Below are positions 43,092 through 50,615 of a DNA stretch of 64,000 bases, piece by piece. The notes under the pieces were generated by a model. It was given only the letters and a program-made list of their open reading frames with translations, did not search any database and was not told the DNA's origin. Source of the DNA: Actinomadura opuntiae (GTDB lineage: Bacteria > Actinomycetota > Actinomycetes > Streptosporangiales > Streptosporangiaceae). A program made the translations under genes and the position numbers. Position 1 is the first letter of the stretch, and every line of letters begins with the position of its first letter. The stretch lies in the NCBI RefSeq assembly GCF_030283205.1, contig NZ_JASNWF010000025.1, positions 62,001-126,000 on the forward strand, written 5' to 3'.

Positions 43092-43744
43092 TGGACTGGG
43101 ACTGGCACTACACCGGCGACATCATCCCCGACCTGCTGCACGGGCTGCGCTACACCGTCATCGCGACGCTGGCCGGCTACGTCATCGCGGTGCTGCTCGG
43201 CCTGGTGTGGGCGATGCTGCGCCGCACCCCGAACGCCGTCGTGAACCAGACGGTGCGGTGGGTCACCGAGTTCATCCGCTCGACGCCGCTGATCCCGCAG
43301 CTGTACTTCGTCTACTACGTGCTGCCGTCGTGGGGCCTGACCATCGGGTCGCTCACCGCCGGGATCATCACGCTCGGGCTGCACTACTCGACCTACACCG
43401 CCGAGGTGTACCGGGCGGGCATCTCCGACATCCCGCGCGGGCAGTGGGAGGCGTGCACCGCGCTGAACCTGCCGAAGTCGCGGGTGTGGCTGGACGTGAT
43501 CCTTCCGCAGGCGATCCGCCGGGTGATCCCGACGCTGGGCAACTACCTGATCGCGATGTTCAAGGACTCGCCGCTGCTGCTGGCGATCAACGTCACCGAG
43601 CTGCTGCTGTCGGCGTACCAGGTCGGCTCGCGGAGCCTGCGGTTCCTGGAGCCGATCACGCTGGTGGGTCTGCTGTTCATCATCGTCAGCGTCATATCCT
43701 CGATTCTCGTCCGCCGCCTGGAGAGGCGCTATGCCACCAACTAA
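43091..43744 (+). CDS. ehuD: Ectoine ABC transporter permease
   Basis: 217 residues, second HisMQ-type permease: GLRYTVIATLAGYVIAVLLGLVWAMLRR, FIRSTPLIPQLYFVYYVLPSWG and the EAA loop WEACTALNLPKSRVWLDVILPQAIRR. About five transmembrane helices. Its 3' end overlaps the ehuA start by 14 bp. Confidence 0.9.
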   Translation: MDWDWHYTGDIIPDLLHGLRYTVIATLAGYVIAVLLGLVWAMLRRTPNAVVNQTVRWVTEFIRSTPLIPQLYFVYYVLPSWGLTIGSLTAGIITLGLHYSTYTAEVYRAGISDIPRGQWEACTALNLPKSRVWLDVILPQAIRRVIPTLGNYLIAMFKDSPLLLAINVTELLLSAYQVGSRSLRFLEPITLVGLLFIIVSVISSILVRRLERRYATN

Positions 43745-44681
43745 CACTGACGGAGCCAGCCCGGGGGGAGCGGGGGGTCGTCCCTCCTCGGAGGGTGCCG
43801 GCACCGCACCGGAAGCCCCGACGCCCGAGGAGTCCACCGGCGTCCCCACCGAGAAGGAGGGCGTCCGGAAGAAGGACGGCGACGGCGCGGCGGCCGCACT
43901 GCCGCGCGGCGACGCGCCCGGCATCCGCTTCGAGAAGGTCGTCAAGCGGTTCGGCTCCAACGTCGTGCTGCGCGAGCTGGACTTCGCCGTGGAGCCCGGC
44001 GAGCGGGTGACGCTGATCGGGCCGAGCGGGTCGGGCAAGACCACGATCCTGCGGCTGCTGATGACACTGGAGAAGCTCGACGACGGGCTGATCTGGATCG
44101 GCGACGACACCCTCTGGCACATGGACAAGGGCGGCCGGCGCGTCCCGGCCAACCAGAAGCACCTGCACGAGATGCGCAAGCAGGTCGGCATGGTGTTCCA
44201 GCAGTTCAACCTGTTCCCCAACATGAACGTGCTGCGCAACCTCACCGAGGGGCCGGTGCGGGTGCTGGGGGTGTCCAAGGACGAGGCGGTCGAGCGCGCG
44301 CGCAGCCTGCTGGACCTGGTCGGGCTCGCCGACAAGGAGAACGCGCACCCCTCGCAGCTGTCCGGCGGGCAGCAGCAGCGGGTCGCGATCGCCCGGGCCC
44401 TGGCCATGCAGCCGCGGGTGCTGCTGCTGGACGAGGTGACCTCCGCGCTCGACCCCGAACTGGTCGTCGGCGTGCAGGACCTGCTGCGCGACATCGCCCG
44501 CGAGAGCGACCTGACGATGCTGTGCGTCACGCACGAGATGACCTTCGCCAAGGACATCTCCGACCGGGTGCTGATGTTCGACCAGGGCCAGATCGTCGAG
44601 GAGGGGCCGCCGGACCGGATCTTCGGCGAGCCGTCCGAGCAGCGCACCCGGGACTTCCTGCAGGCGGTGCTGGCCTCCTGA
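43731..44681 (+). CDS. ehuA: Ectoine ABC transporter ATP-binding protein
   Basis: 316 residues. A low-complexity Gly/Pro/Glu N-terminal extension of about 62 is followed by the ABC ATPase: Walker A GPSGSGKTT at 97-105, Q-loop VFQQFNLFPNMNVLRN, signature LSGGQQQRVAIARAL, Walker B LLLDEVTSALDPELV and VTHEMTFAKDISDRV. The EVTSALDPELV form is typical of amino-acid and ectoine importers. The N-terminal extension is unusual. Starting downstream would remove it, but the coding overlap with ehuD favours this ATG. Confidence 0.9.
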   Translation: MPPTNTDGASPGGAGGRPSSEGAGTAPEAPTPEESTGVPTEKEGVRKKDGDGAAAALPRGDAPGIRFEKVVKRFGSNVVLRELDFAVEPGERVTLIGPSGSGKTTILRLLMTLEKLDDGLIWIGDDTLWHMDKGGRRVPANQKHLHEMRKQVGMVFQQFNLFPNMNVLRNLTEGPVRVLGVSKDEAVERARSLLDLVGLADKENAHPSQLSGGQQQRVAIARALAMQPRVLLLDEVTSALDPELVVGVQDLLRDIARESDLTMLCVTHEMTFAKDISDRVLMFDQGQIVEEGPPDRIFGEPSEQRTRDFLQAVLAS

Positions 44682-44705
44682 CGGCGGCCCCGGCCCCGTT
44701 GATCG

Positions 44706-44749
44706 GCGCCCGCCCGCGTCCCCGTCGCCCCGGGGACGCGGGCGGGCGC
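44706..44749. terminator. Bidirectional terminator, ehuA / TetR
   Basis: Perfect 18-bp stem (44706-44723 with 44732-44749) and 8-nt loop between convergent ehuA and the TetR gene, whose stop codon begins 2 bp later. Confidence 0.9.
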
Positions 44750-44750
44750 G

Positions 44751-45395
44751 TCAGGGTTCCTCGGGCGGGCGGCGGGTGATCATCGGGGCGAGGTGGCGGC
44801 GGGCGTAGCGGCGGGCGCCCTCCTCGTCCTCCAGCGGGACGCGGCCGTCCGGCGCCAGCACGAACGACAGCACGATCCGGATCAGCGTCTCGGCGGTGAC
44901 GTCGGCGTCCTCGGCGACGTCCGGGGCGACGCCGTCCGCGCCGCGCAGCACCCCGGCCAGGAACGTCCGCGCCGCCGCCAGGAACGGGCCGCTGTCGACG
45001 GTCAGGAACGGCAGCAGCGCGTCCGGCTCGGTCGCCATCAGCCGCTGGAACAGCCCGTGGCCGCGGGCGTGCCGCAGCGTCACCACGAACCCCTCGGCGA
45101 CCCGGTCGGCGACGCCCGGCAGACCGTCCACGGCCTTGGTGAAGACCTCCAGGAAGCGCCGCACCTCCCGCAGCAGCACCGCCTCGACCAGCGCGTTCTT
45201 GGTGGCGAAGCGGCGGTAGACGGTGATGCGCGCGACCCCGGCGCGGCGCGCGACGTCCTCCATCGAGGTGCGGCGCAGCCCGAAGTCGGCGAACTGCGCC
45301 AGCGCGGCGTCCAGGATGCGCGCGCTGGTGGCGTCCGCGTCATGGTCGCGGGCGAGGACGCGGGCGAGCATGTTCTCCGGGGGAACGGCGGCCAT
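44751..45395 (-). CDS. TetR-family transcriptional regulator
   Basis: 214 residues. N-terminal HTH at about 18-65 (SARILDAALAQFADFGLRRTSMEDVARRAGVARITVYRRFATKNAL). The ligand-binding C-terminal domain ends PLEDEEGARRYARRHLAPMI. Its target is unknown; being convergent with ehuA does not make it an ectoine regulator. Start at MAAVPPENML. Upstream lies a 34-bp direct repeat. Confidence 0.88.
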   Translation of the reverse strand: MAAVPPENMLARVLARDHDADATSARILDAALAQFADFGLRRTSMEDVARRAGVARITVYRRFATKNALVEAVLLREVRRFLEVFTKAVDGLPGVADRVAEGFVVTLRHARGHGLFQRLMATEPDALLPFLTVDSGPFLAAARTFLAGVLRGADGVAPDVAEDADVTAETLIRIVLSFVLAPDGRVPLEDEEGARRYARRHLAPMITRRPPEEP

Positions 45396-45420
45396 CGCCC
45401 GCCAGGGTAACTGTGTTGAC

Positions 45421-45496
45421 GCAACCCCGGCCCCAAGGCCCTCGCCTAGCGGCTGTGTCCTCGCAACCCCGGCCCCAAGGCCCTCGCCTAGCGGCT
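45421..45496. repeat. 34-bp direct repeat, two identical copies
   Basis: Copies at 45421-45454 and 45463-45496 are identical (beginning GCAACCCCGGCCCCAAGG) and separated by 8 bp, in the 127-bp gap between the TetR gene start and the HD-protein stop. It may be dispersed-repeat sequence duplicated in tandem. Confidence 0.85.
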
Positions 45497-45522
45497 CGCG
45501 CCTCGACCGGGCTCGGGCTCGG

Positions 45523-46176
45523 TCAGGCGACGCCGGGCCAGGCCGCCGCCACGAGGTCCGTCCAGCGGGGTTCGGGAATGTCGGTGCCGGACTGGCGGGC
45601 CAGTTCGTACGGGAGCGAGCCCATCGGGGCCTTGGCCGGGTTCGCGGCGATCTGGCCGACGATGATCTCGGCGAGCCCGCAGCCCGGTTCGAGCCGGGGG
45701 AACGCGGCGTGCGCGCGCTCGGCGACGCCGCCGGGGAGCCGCGCCGTGCCCAGGCCGGCGATGTCGGCGCTGGTCCCGGCGTGGGTGAGGGCGATCTCCG
45801 GGCGCATGCGGTGGGCGATGCCCCGGCTGCTGTGCAGGGCGATGGCCTCCCAGACGACGCGGACGCGGTCGGCGCCGAGCCCGTTCCCGGTGAGGAATTC
45901 GGCCGCGAGGTCGGCGCCGTCCACCTCGAAGCGCTGGCCGCCATTTCCTCGCTCGGTCAGCCCGAGGTCGTGCAGGACGCTCGCCAGGAACAGCGCCTCG
46001 TCGTCGTAGTCGGCGCCGGGGCGCAGGCCCTTCGCCTCGCCGATGGCGCGGCCGAACAGGTAGGTGCGGACGCTGTGGTGGGCGAGCGCCGCCGTCCCGG
46101 TGGCGAAGACCAGGTCGTACGCCTTGCGGGTCAGGTCGGTGTCGGGCAGCGCGAACTCGGCGAAACGGTCGGACAC
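45523..46176 (-). CDS. HD-domain protein (cyanamide-hydratase/phosphohydrolase-like)
   Basis: 217 residues. HD metal site in LAHHSVRTYLFGRAIG and FLASVLHDLGLTERG, followed by RFEVDGADLAAEFLTGNGL and IALHSSRGIAHRMRPEIALTHAGTSADI. This HHSxRxY-HDLGL-FEVDGA pattern is that of the cyanamide-hydratase-like HD family. Substrate unknown. GTG start (VSDRFAEF) with AAGGAG upstream. Divergent from the GlxA-type regulator. Confidence 0.85.
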   Translation of the reverse strand: MSDRFAEFALPDTDLTRKAYDLVFATGTAALAHHSVRTYLFGRAIGEAKGLRPGADYDDEALFLASVLHDLGLTERGNGGQRFEVDGADLAAEFLTGNGLGADRVRVVWEAIALHSSRGIAHRMRPEIALTHAGTSADIAGLGTARLPGGVAERAHAAFPRLEPGCGLAEIIVGQIAANPAKAPMGSLPYELARQSGTDIPEPRWTDLVAAAWPGVA

Positions 46177-46278
46177 GAAGGCTCCTTGGACGTGGTGCTC
46201 GGGAACGCCACCGATCGTCCGGCCCCGGGCGGTGTCCCGGCCAGTGTCTGGACTGCCGATGTGCGCTACATTCTGGCC

Positions 46279-47253
46279 ATGCCCGAACCTCACGTCGTCG
46301 CGGTGCTCGCGCTGGACGGGGTCGTGCCGTTCGACCTGGCGACGCCCGGCCAGGTGTTCGGGACGACGACCGCGGCGGACGGCGTCCCGCTCTACGACGT
46401 CCGGGTCTGCACACCGCCCGGCGGCGCGCGCACCTCCGCCGCGCTCGGCCGGATGCGGGTGGAGGCCCCGTACGGCCCGGACGCTCTGGCGACGGCGGAC
46501 ACGATCGTCGTCCCCGGCCACGAGGGGGTCGCGGACGATCCGCCCGGCGAGGTCCTGGACGCGCTGCGGTCCGCGGCCGCGCGGGGCGCCCGGATCGCGT
46601 CCATCTGCGTCGGCGCGTTCGTCCTGGCCGCGGCGGGCCTGCTGGACGGGCACCGCGCGACGACGCACTGGCATTACGCGCGCGCTCTGGAGCGGCGGTA
46701 TCCGCAGGTGGAGGTGGATCCGTCCGTCCTGTACGTCGACAACGGGCAGGTGCTCACGTCGGCGGGCGTCGCGGCGGGGATCGACCTGTGCCTGCACATC
46801 GTCCGCCGCGACCACGGCGCCGCGGTGGCCGCGCGGACCGCCCGCAAGATCATCATGCCGCCGCAGCGCGACGGCGGGCAGGCGCAGTTCATCCGGCACG
46901 ACGAGCCGCCGGACGGCGGCGCGGCGCTGCAACCGACGCTGGCCTGGCTCGAGGCCAACCTGCACCGGCCGCTGACGCTGGAGGACATCGCGCGGCAGGC
47001 GTCCTGCAGCGTCCGGACGCTGACCCGCCGGTTCCGCGAGCAGGCGGGCACGACGCCGCAGCGGTGGCTGTCGCACGCGCGGGTCCGCCGGGCGCAGCAG
47101 CTGCTGGAGAGCACGGACCTGCCGGTGGAGCGGGTCGCGGCCGAGGCGGGGTTCGGGTCGCCGGTGACGATGCGCGCGCACTTCGCCCGCCGGCTCGGCG
47201 CGCCGCCGCTGGCCTACCGGGGCGCGTTCCGCGCGCGGGCCGCCGGGGACTGA
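46279..47253 (+). CDS. GlxA/FtrA-type AraC-family regulator
   Basis: 324 residues. N-terminal DJ-1/PfpI domain (VVAVLALDGVVPFDLATPGQVF, with Cys in IASICVGAFVLAAAGLLDG) fused to a C-terminal AraC double HTH (about 220-318: RPLTLEDIARQASCSVRTLTRRFREQAGTTPQRWL). Such proteins respond to nitrogenous metabolites. The divergent HD protein is the likeliest target. Confidence 0.9.
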   Translation: MPEPHVVAVLALDGVVPFDLATPGQVFGTTTAADGVPLYDVRVCTPPGGARTSAALGRMRVEAPYGPDALATADTIVVPGHEGVADDPPGEVLDALRSAAARGARIASICVGAFVLAAAGLLDGHRATTHWHYARALERRYPQVEVDPSVLYVDNGQVLTSAGVAAGIDLCLHIVRRDHGAAVAARTARKIIMPPQRDGGQAQFIRHDEPPDGGAALQPTLAWLEANLHRPLTLEDIARQASCSVRTLTRRFREQAGTTPQRWLSHARVRRAQQLLESTDLPVERVAAEAGFGSPVTMRAHFARRLGAPPLAYRGAFRARAAGD

Positions 47254-47275
47254 TCGTCCGCCCCGGCCCCTGGTG

Positions 47276-47294
47276 TACCGAATGCTGTTCGGTA
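47276..47294. promoter_or_regulatory. Operator palindrome upstream of thiolase-like gene
   Basis: TACCGAATGCTGTTCGGTA: 7-bp perfect arms, 5-bp centre, 36 bp upstream of the thiolase-fold gene start. The same ACCGAATG-N2-GTTCGGT core recurs at 48902-48922, so one regulator probably controls both units. Confidence 0.75.
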
Positions 47295-47329
47295 CCGTGG
47301 CGGTGACGATGCGGGGAGGGATGCGACGA

Positions 47330-48490
47330 ATGAGCGCTGCGATCGCCGGGCTGGGAATGACCGAGCTCGGCAGGGTGTACGGGCGCAGCCCGCGGCGGCT
47401 GGCCGCCGACGCGGTGCGGCTCGCCGCGGCCGACGCCGGCCTCGGCCTGGCCGACCTGGACGGGCTGCTGGTCAGCCACGGCATGGGCGGCTCGCCCGGG
47501 ATCGAGCTGGCCGACACGCTCGGCCTGCGGGACCTGCGGCTGCTGACCCAGATGAACGCCTTCGGCGCGACCGCCGGGGCGATGGTCGCGCACGCGGCGA
47601 TGTCGGTGCTGAGCGGCGCCGCGACCACGGTCGCCTGCGTGTTCGCCGACGCGCCGCTCAAGCCGAAGCAGTCGGCGGGCTCGGCATACAACCGCAACGC
47701 CCGCGAATGGTACGGCTACGGCGGCATGACGGCGGCGCTCGGGCTGCGCAGCGTCAACTCGTTCTACGCCCTGGCGGCGCAGCGGCACATGTCCCGGTAC
47801 GGGACGACCAGCGAGCAGCTCGGCGCGATCGCGGTGTCGACGCGGGAGTGGGCGACGCGCAACCCCCTCGCGCAGATGCGCGAGCCGATCACGCTCGCCG
47901 ACCACCAGGCGTCGCGGTGGGTGTCGGAACCGCTGCACCTGCTGGACTGCTGCCTGGTCTCCAACGGCGCCATCGCGGTGATCGTGACGAGCGCCGACCG
48001 CGCCCGCGACCTCGCCCGGCCGCCCGTCCACCTGTGGGGCTGGGGCCAGGGCCACCCCGGGCACCGCAAGGAGCGCGGCAGCGACTTCGGCCTGACGACC
48101 GGCGCCGTCTCCTCGGGCGCGACCGCGATGAAGATGGCCGGGATCACCCCGTCCGACGTGGACGTGTGCGAGCTGTACGACTGCTACACCTACACCGTCC
48201 TGGTGTCGCTAGAGGACTACGGGTTCTGCGCCAAGGGCGAGGGCGGCGCGTTCGCCGCGTCCGGCACCCTCGGGCCCGGCGGGTCGCTGCCGACCAACAC
48301 CGGCGGCGGGCAGCTGTCGGCGTACTACATGTGGGGCTTCACGCCGCTGTCGGAGGCCGTCATCCAGGCGCGCGGGGACGGCGGGGAGCGGCAGGCCCCG
48401 TCCAACGACGTCGTCCTCGTCAGCGGGAACGGCGGCATCCTCGACCACCACTCGACCCTGATCGTCAGCCCGCACCCGAAGGGAGCCTGA
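47330..48490 (+). CDS. Thiolase-fold protein lacking nucleophile (Ltp2-like aldolase candidate)
   Basis: 386 residues with the overall SCP-x/lipid-transfer thiolase fold. The nucleophilic Cys is replaced: NAFGATAGAM stands where thiolases have NNCATGSTAL (Gly79 for Cys). The C-terminal Cys-X-Gly is SGNGGILDHHS. So it cannot be a normal thiolase. Ltp2-type retro-aldolases of steroid side-chain breakdown share this loss and use tyrosines; LYDCYTYTVLVSLEDYGF is Tyr-rich here. It sits 4 bp upstream of a DUF35 protein, the known partner type. Start MSAAIAGLG with GGGGAGGG upstream; the longer frame runs through the operator. Confidence 0.85.
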   Translation: MSAAIAGLGMTELGRVYGRSPRRLAADAVRLAAADAGLGLADLDGLLVSHGMGGSPGIELADTLGLRDLRLLTQMNAFGATAGAMVAHAAMSVLSGAATTVACVFADAPLKPKQSAGSAYNRNAREWYGYGGMTAALGLRSVNSFYALAAQRHMSRYGTTSEQLGAIAVSTREWATRNPLAQMREPITLADHQASRWVSEPLHLLDCCLVSNGAIAVIVTSADRARDLARPPVHLWGWGQGHPGHRKERGSDFGLTTGAVSSGATAMKMAGITPSDVDVCELYDCYTYTVLVSLEDYGFCAKGEGGAFAASGTLGPGGSLPTNTGGGQLSAYYMWGFTPLSEAVIQARGDGGERQAPSNDVVLVSGNGGILDHHSTLIVSPHPKGA

Positions 48491-48493
48491 GCG

Positions 48494-48889
48494 ATGGACA
48501 TCGGCGTGCTGCGGCGCGACGGCCGCACCGACCCGTTCTTCGACGGCACCGCCGCCGGCAGGCTCGTCATCAAGCGCTGCGAGGCGTGCGACCGCTGGTA
48601 CGCGCCGGACGCGGTCGGCTGCCCCGACTGCGGCGAGGAGGACCTGACCTGGGCGGACGCGAGCGGCGAGGCGACCCTCGTCACCTGGACCGTCACCCAC
48701 GGGCGGCCCGCCGAGGACGGCACCGTCCCGCCGCCGGCGTACCTGGCGCTGGTCGAGCTGGCCGAGGGGCCGTGGATGTACGCGCGGCTGGACGGCGTCA
48801 CCGATCCGCGCGAAGGACTGCCGCTGCGGGCCTCCTTCGAGCATCCGGACGAGGGCGAGTCGTACGTGCTGTTCCGCCCCGCCGGCTGA
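48494..48889 (+). CDS. DUF35 Zn-ribbon/OB-fold protein
   Basis: 131 residues. Rubredoxin-like Zn ribbon with Cys29-X2-Cys32 and Cys43-X2-Cys46 (RCEACDRWYAPDAVGCPDC), then an OB-fold (ATLVTWTVTHGRP, PAYLALVELAEGPWMYARL). Proteins of this family pair with thiolase-fold enzymes and often are needed for their activity, as ChsH2 is for Ltp2. The adjacency to the Cys-less thiolase-like gene fits this. Confidence 0.92.
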   Translation: MDIGVLRRDGRTDPFFDGTAAGRLVIKRCEACDRWYAPDAVGCPDCGEEDLTWADASGEATLVTWTVTHGRPAEDGTVPPPAYLALVELAEGPWMYARLDGVTDPREGLPLRASFEHPDEGESYVLFRPAG

Positions 48890-48901
48890 CCGTCCGGGCC
48901 T

Positions 48902-48922
48902 GGACCGAATGACGTTCGGTCC
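48902..48922. promoter_or_regulatory. Operator palindrome upstream of flavoprotein gene
   Basis: GGACCGAA and TTCGGTCC are perfect 8-bp arms around TGACG, 16 bp before the start codon. Matches the operator at 47276 in the core. Confidence 0.75.
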
Positions 48923-48937
48923 GTTAGCGTCGGAGAC

Positions 48938-50086
48938 ATGAACACCGAGGTCTGCGCCACGTTCGGGATCGAGTTCCCGCTGTTCGCCTTCAGCCACTGC
49001 CGCGACGTCGTCGCCGCCGTCACCAACGCCGGCGGCTTCGGCGTCCTCGGCGCCGTCGCCTACACCCCCGACCGGCTGGAGGAGGAGCTGCGCTGGATCG
49101 ACGACCACGTCGGCGGCCGCCCCTACGGCGTCGACGTGCTCGTCCCCGGCAAGATCGACGAGTCGGCCGAGCGGGCCGGACGCGGCGAGGGCGGCCTCGA
49201 CACCATGCTCGCCGCGGTCCCGCAGGAGCACTGGGACTTCCTCATCGGGCTGTTCGCCAAGTACGACGTCCCGCTGCCCGACTTCGAGAAGGCCAAGAAG
49301 TCCAACGCGCGCGGCGGCACGCAGGTCACCAAGGAGGGCGCGACCGAGCTGATCGACGTGTCCCTCGCCCACCCGATCGGGCTCATCGCCAGCGCCCTCG
49401 GCACCCCGCCCCCGATCATGGTCGAGAAGGCCAAGTCCGCCGGGATCCCCGTCGCCGCGCTCGTCGGCACCTCCGAGCACGCCCGCCGCCAGGTCGCCGC
49501 CGGCGTCGACCTCGTCATCGCGCAGGGCGGCGAGGCCGGCGGGCACACCGGCGAGATCTCCACGATGGTCCTCGTCCCCGAGGTCGTCGACACCGTCGCG
49601 CCGGTGCCCGTCCTCGCCGCCGGCGGCATCGCCACCGGCCGCCAGATGGCCGCCGCCCTCGCCCTCGGCGCATCCGGCGTCTGGTGCGGCTCGGTCTGGC
49701 TCACCACCGAGGAGGCCGAGACGGCGCCCGCGGTCAAACAGAAGATGCTCGCCGCCACGTCCCGCGACACCGTCCGCTCCCGCTCCCGCACCGGCAAGCC
49801 CGCCCGCCAGCTCCGCTCCGCCTGGACCGACGAGTGGGAGGGCCCCGACAGCCCCGGTCCGCTCGGCATGCCGCTGCAGATGATCGTCGCCGAGGGCGCG
49901 ATGCGGCAGATCAGCAAGGTCGCCGAGTCCGGCAACCCCGGCGCCCGCGCGCTCGCCAACTACTTCGTCGGCCAGTGCGTCGGCCTGATGAACACCGTCA
50001 AACCCGCCCGCCAGGTCGTCTACGACATGGTCGAAGAATTCGCCGACGCCGTCGAGCGCCTCAACACCATCACCTCGGCCGAATGA
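48938..50086 (+). CDS. Nitronate-monooxygenase-like flavoprotein
   Basis: 382 residues, FMN TIM barrel of the NMO/2-nitropropane dioxygenase family: FGIEFPLFAFSHCRDVVAAVTNAGGFGVLGAVAYTP, AGVDLVIAQGGEAGGHTGEISTMVLVPEVVD (phosphate-binding and His) and VPVLAAGGIATGRQMAAALALGASGVWCGSVWL. It may oxidise alkyl nitronates or act as an NADH:quinone or enoyl reductase. The shared operator links it to the thiolase-like/DUF35 operon. Confidence 0.9.
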   Translation: MNTEVCATFGIEFPLFAFSHCRDVVAAVTNAGGFGVLGAVAYTPDRLEEELRWIDDHVGGRPYGVDVLVPGKIDESAERAGRGEGGLDTMLAAVPQEHWDFLIGLFAKYDVPLPDFEKAKKSNARGGTQVTKEGATELIDVSLAHPIGLIASALGTPPPIMVEKAKSAGIPVAALVGTSEHARRQVAAGVDLVIAQGGEAGGHTGEISTMVLVPEVVDTVAPVPVLAAGGIATGRQMAAALALGASGVWCGSVWLTTEEAETAPAVKQKMLAATSRDTVRSRSRTGKPARQLRSAWTDEWEGPDSPGPLGMPLQMIVAEGAMRQISKVAESGNPGARALANYFVGQCVGLMNTVKPARQVVYDMVEEFADAVERLNTITSAE

Positions 50087-50267
50087 CCGCTCCCACCACC
50101 GCGTGACGACTTTTCCGTTTCGGTGTCCGGATTGTTCTGGCTGCCTTTCGTGCACGCTTCCGGTACTGGCGCGCTGCTTATAGCCCGGAGGGGTTTGCCG
50201 GAGGATTTGTAAGCAGGGTATCGACGCGTCATGCATTACCCGAAAGGGTGTTTGGGGCAGAGGCGAG

Positions 50268-50453
50268 GGGTTGGCCGTGCGGTGGGGTGGCGCTGGCGTA
50301 CGGGGCCGCCCCTCCAAAGTCAAGGGCGCCTTCGGCGTCGCTTCGCGATGGACTTCGTCCACCCTTGACTTCGGAGCCTCTGCGGCCCCTGAGGCAGCGC
50401 CAAAGGGGCAGGCTCCGCCTGCCCCGCCCGGGTCGCGCCACCCCACCGCCCCC
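50268..50453 (+). repeat. 186-bp structured repeat, copy A
   Basis: Identical to the reverse complement of 52627-52812 except for one base at 50372. It is itself nested-palindromic: 15-bp terminal inverted repeats (50279-50293 and 50435-50449), then GGCGCTG/CAGCGCC, GGGGCCGC/GCGGCCCC and CTCCAAAGTCAAGGG with its near complement at 50362-50376. At the apex are three small hairpins with TTC loops (50331, 50342, 50354). A fourth hairpin with TCC loop lies at 50405-50425. Confidence 0.95.
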
Positions 50454-50615
50454 ATCCGTACGCGTGCCCAACAAACCACCCCAAAGGAACAATTCACCGC
50501 CCAGGCAAAGGCGGAGGAAGTCCGGACGCACTGAGCAATATTTTTCCACTGATCAGCAAGAAAGAAGCCCTCGTCTCGGCACGCAATTGTCGGTCACTTG
50601 GGGTACACTTTAGGT

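Noticed and set aside
44751..45395. TetR gene as an ectoine operon regulator
   Set aside because: It is convergent with ehuA and separated by a strong terminator; nothing in sequence ties it to ectoine genes.
50020..50232. 70-codon minus-strand frame past the flavoprotein gene
   Set aside because: Overlaps the 3' end of the flavoprotein gene, non-coding composition.
50271..50534. Open frames running through repeat copy A (and similar ones through copy B)
   Set aside because: They arise from the palindromic repeat itself and recur in both orientations; the constraint seen is on nucleotide pairing, not on protein.
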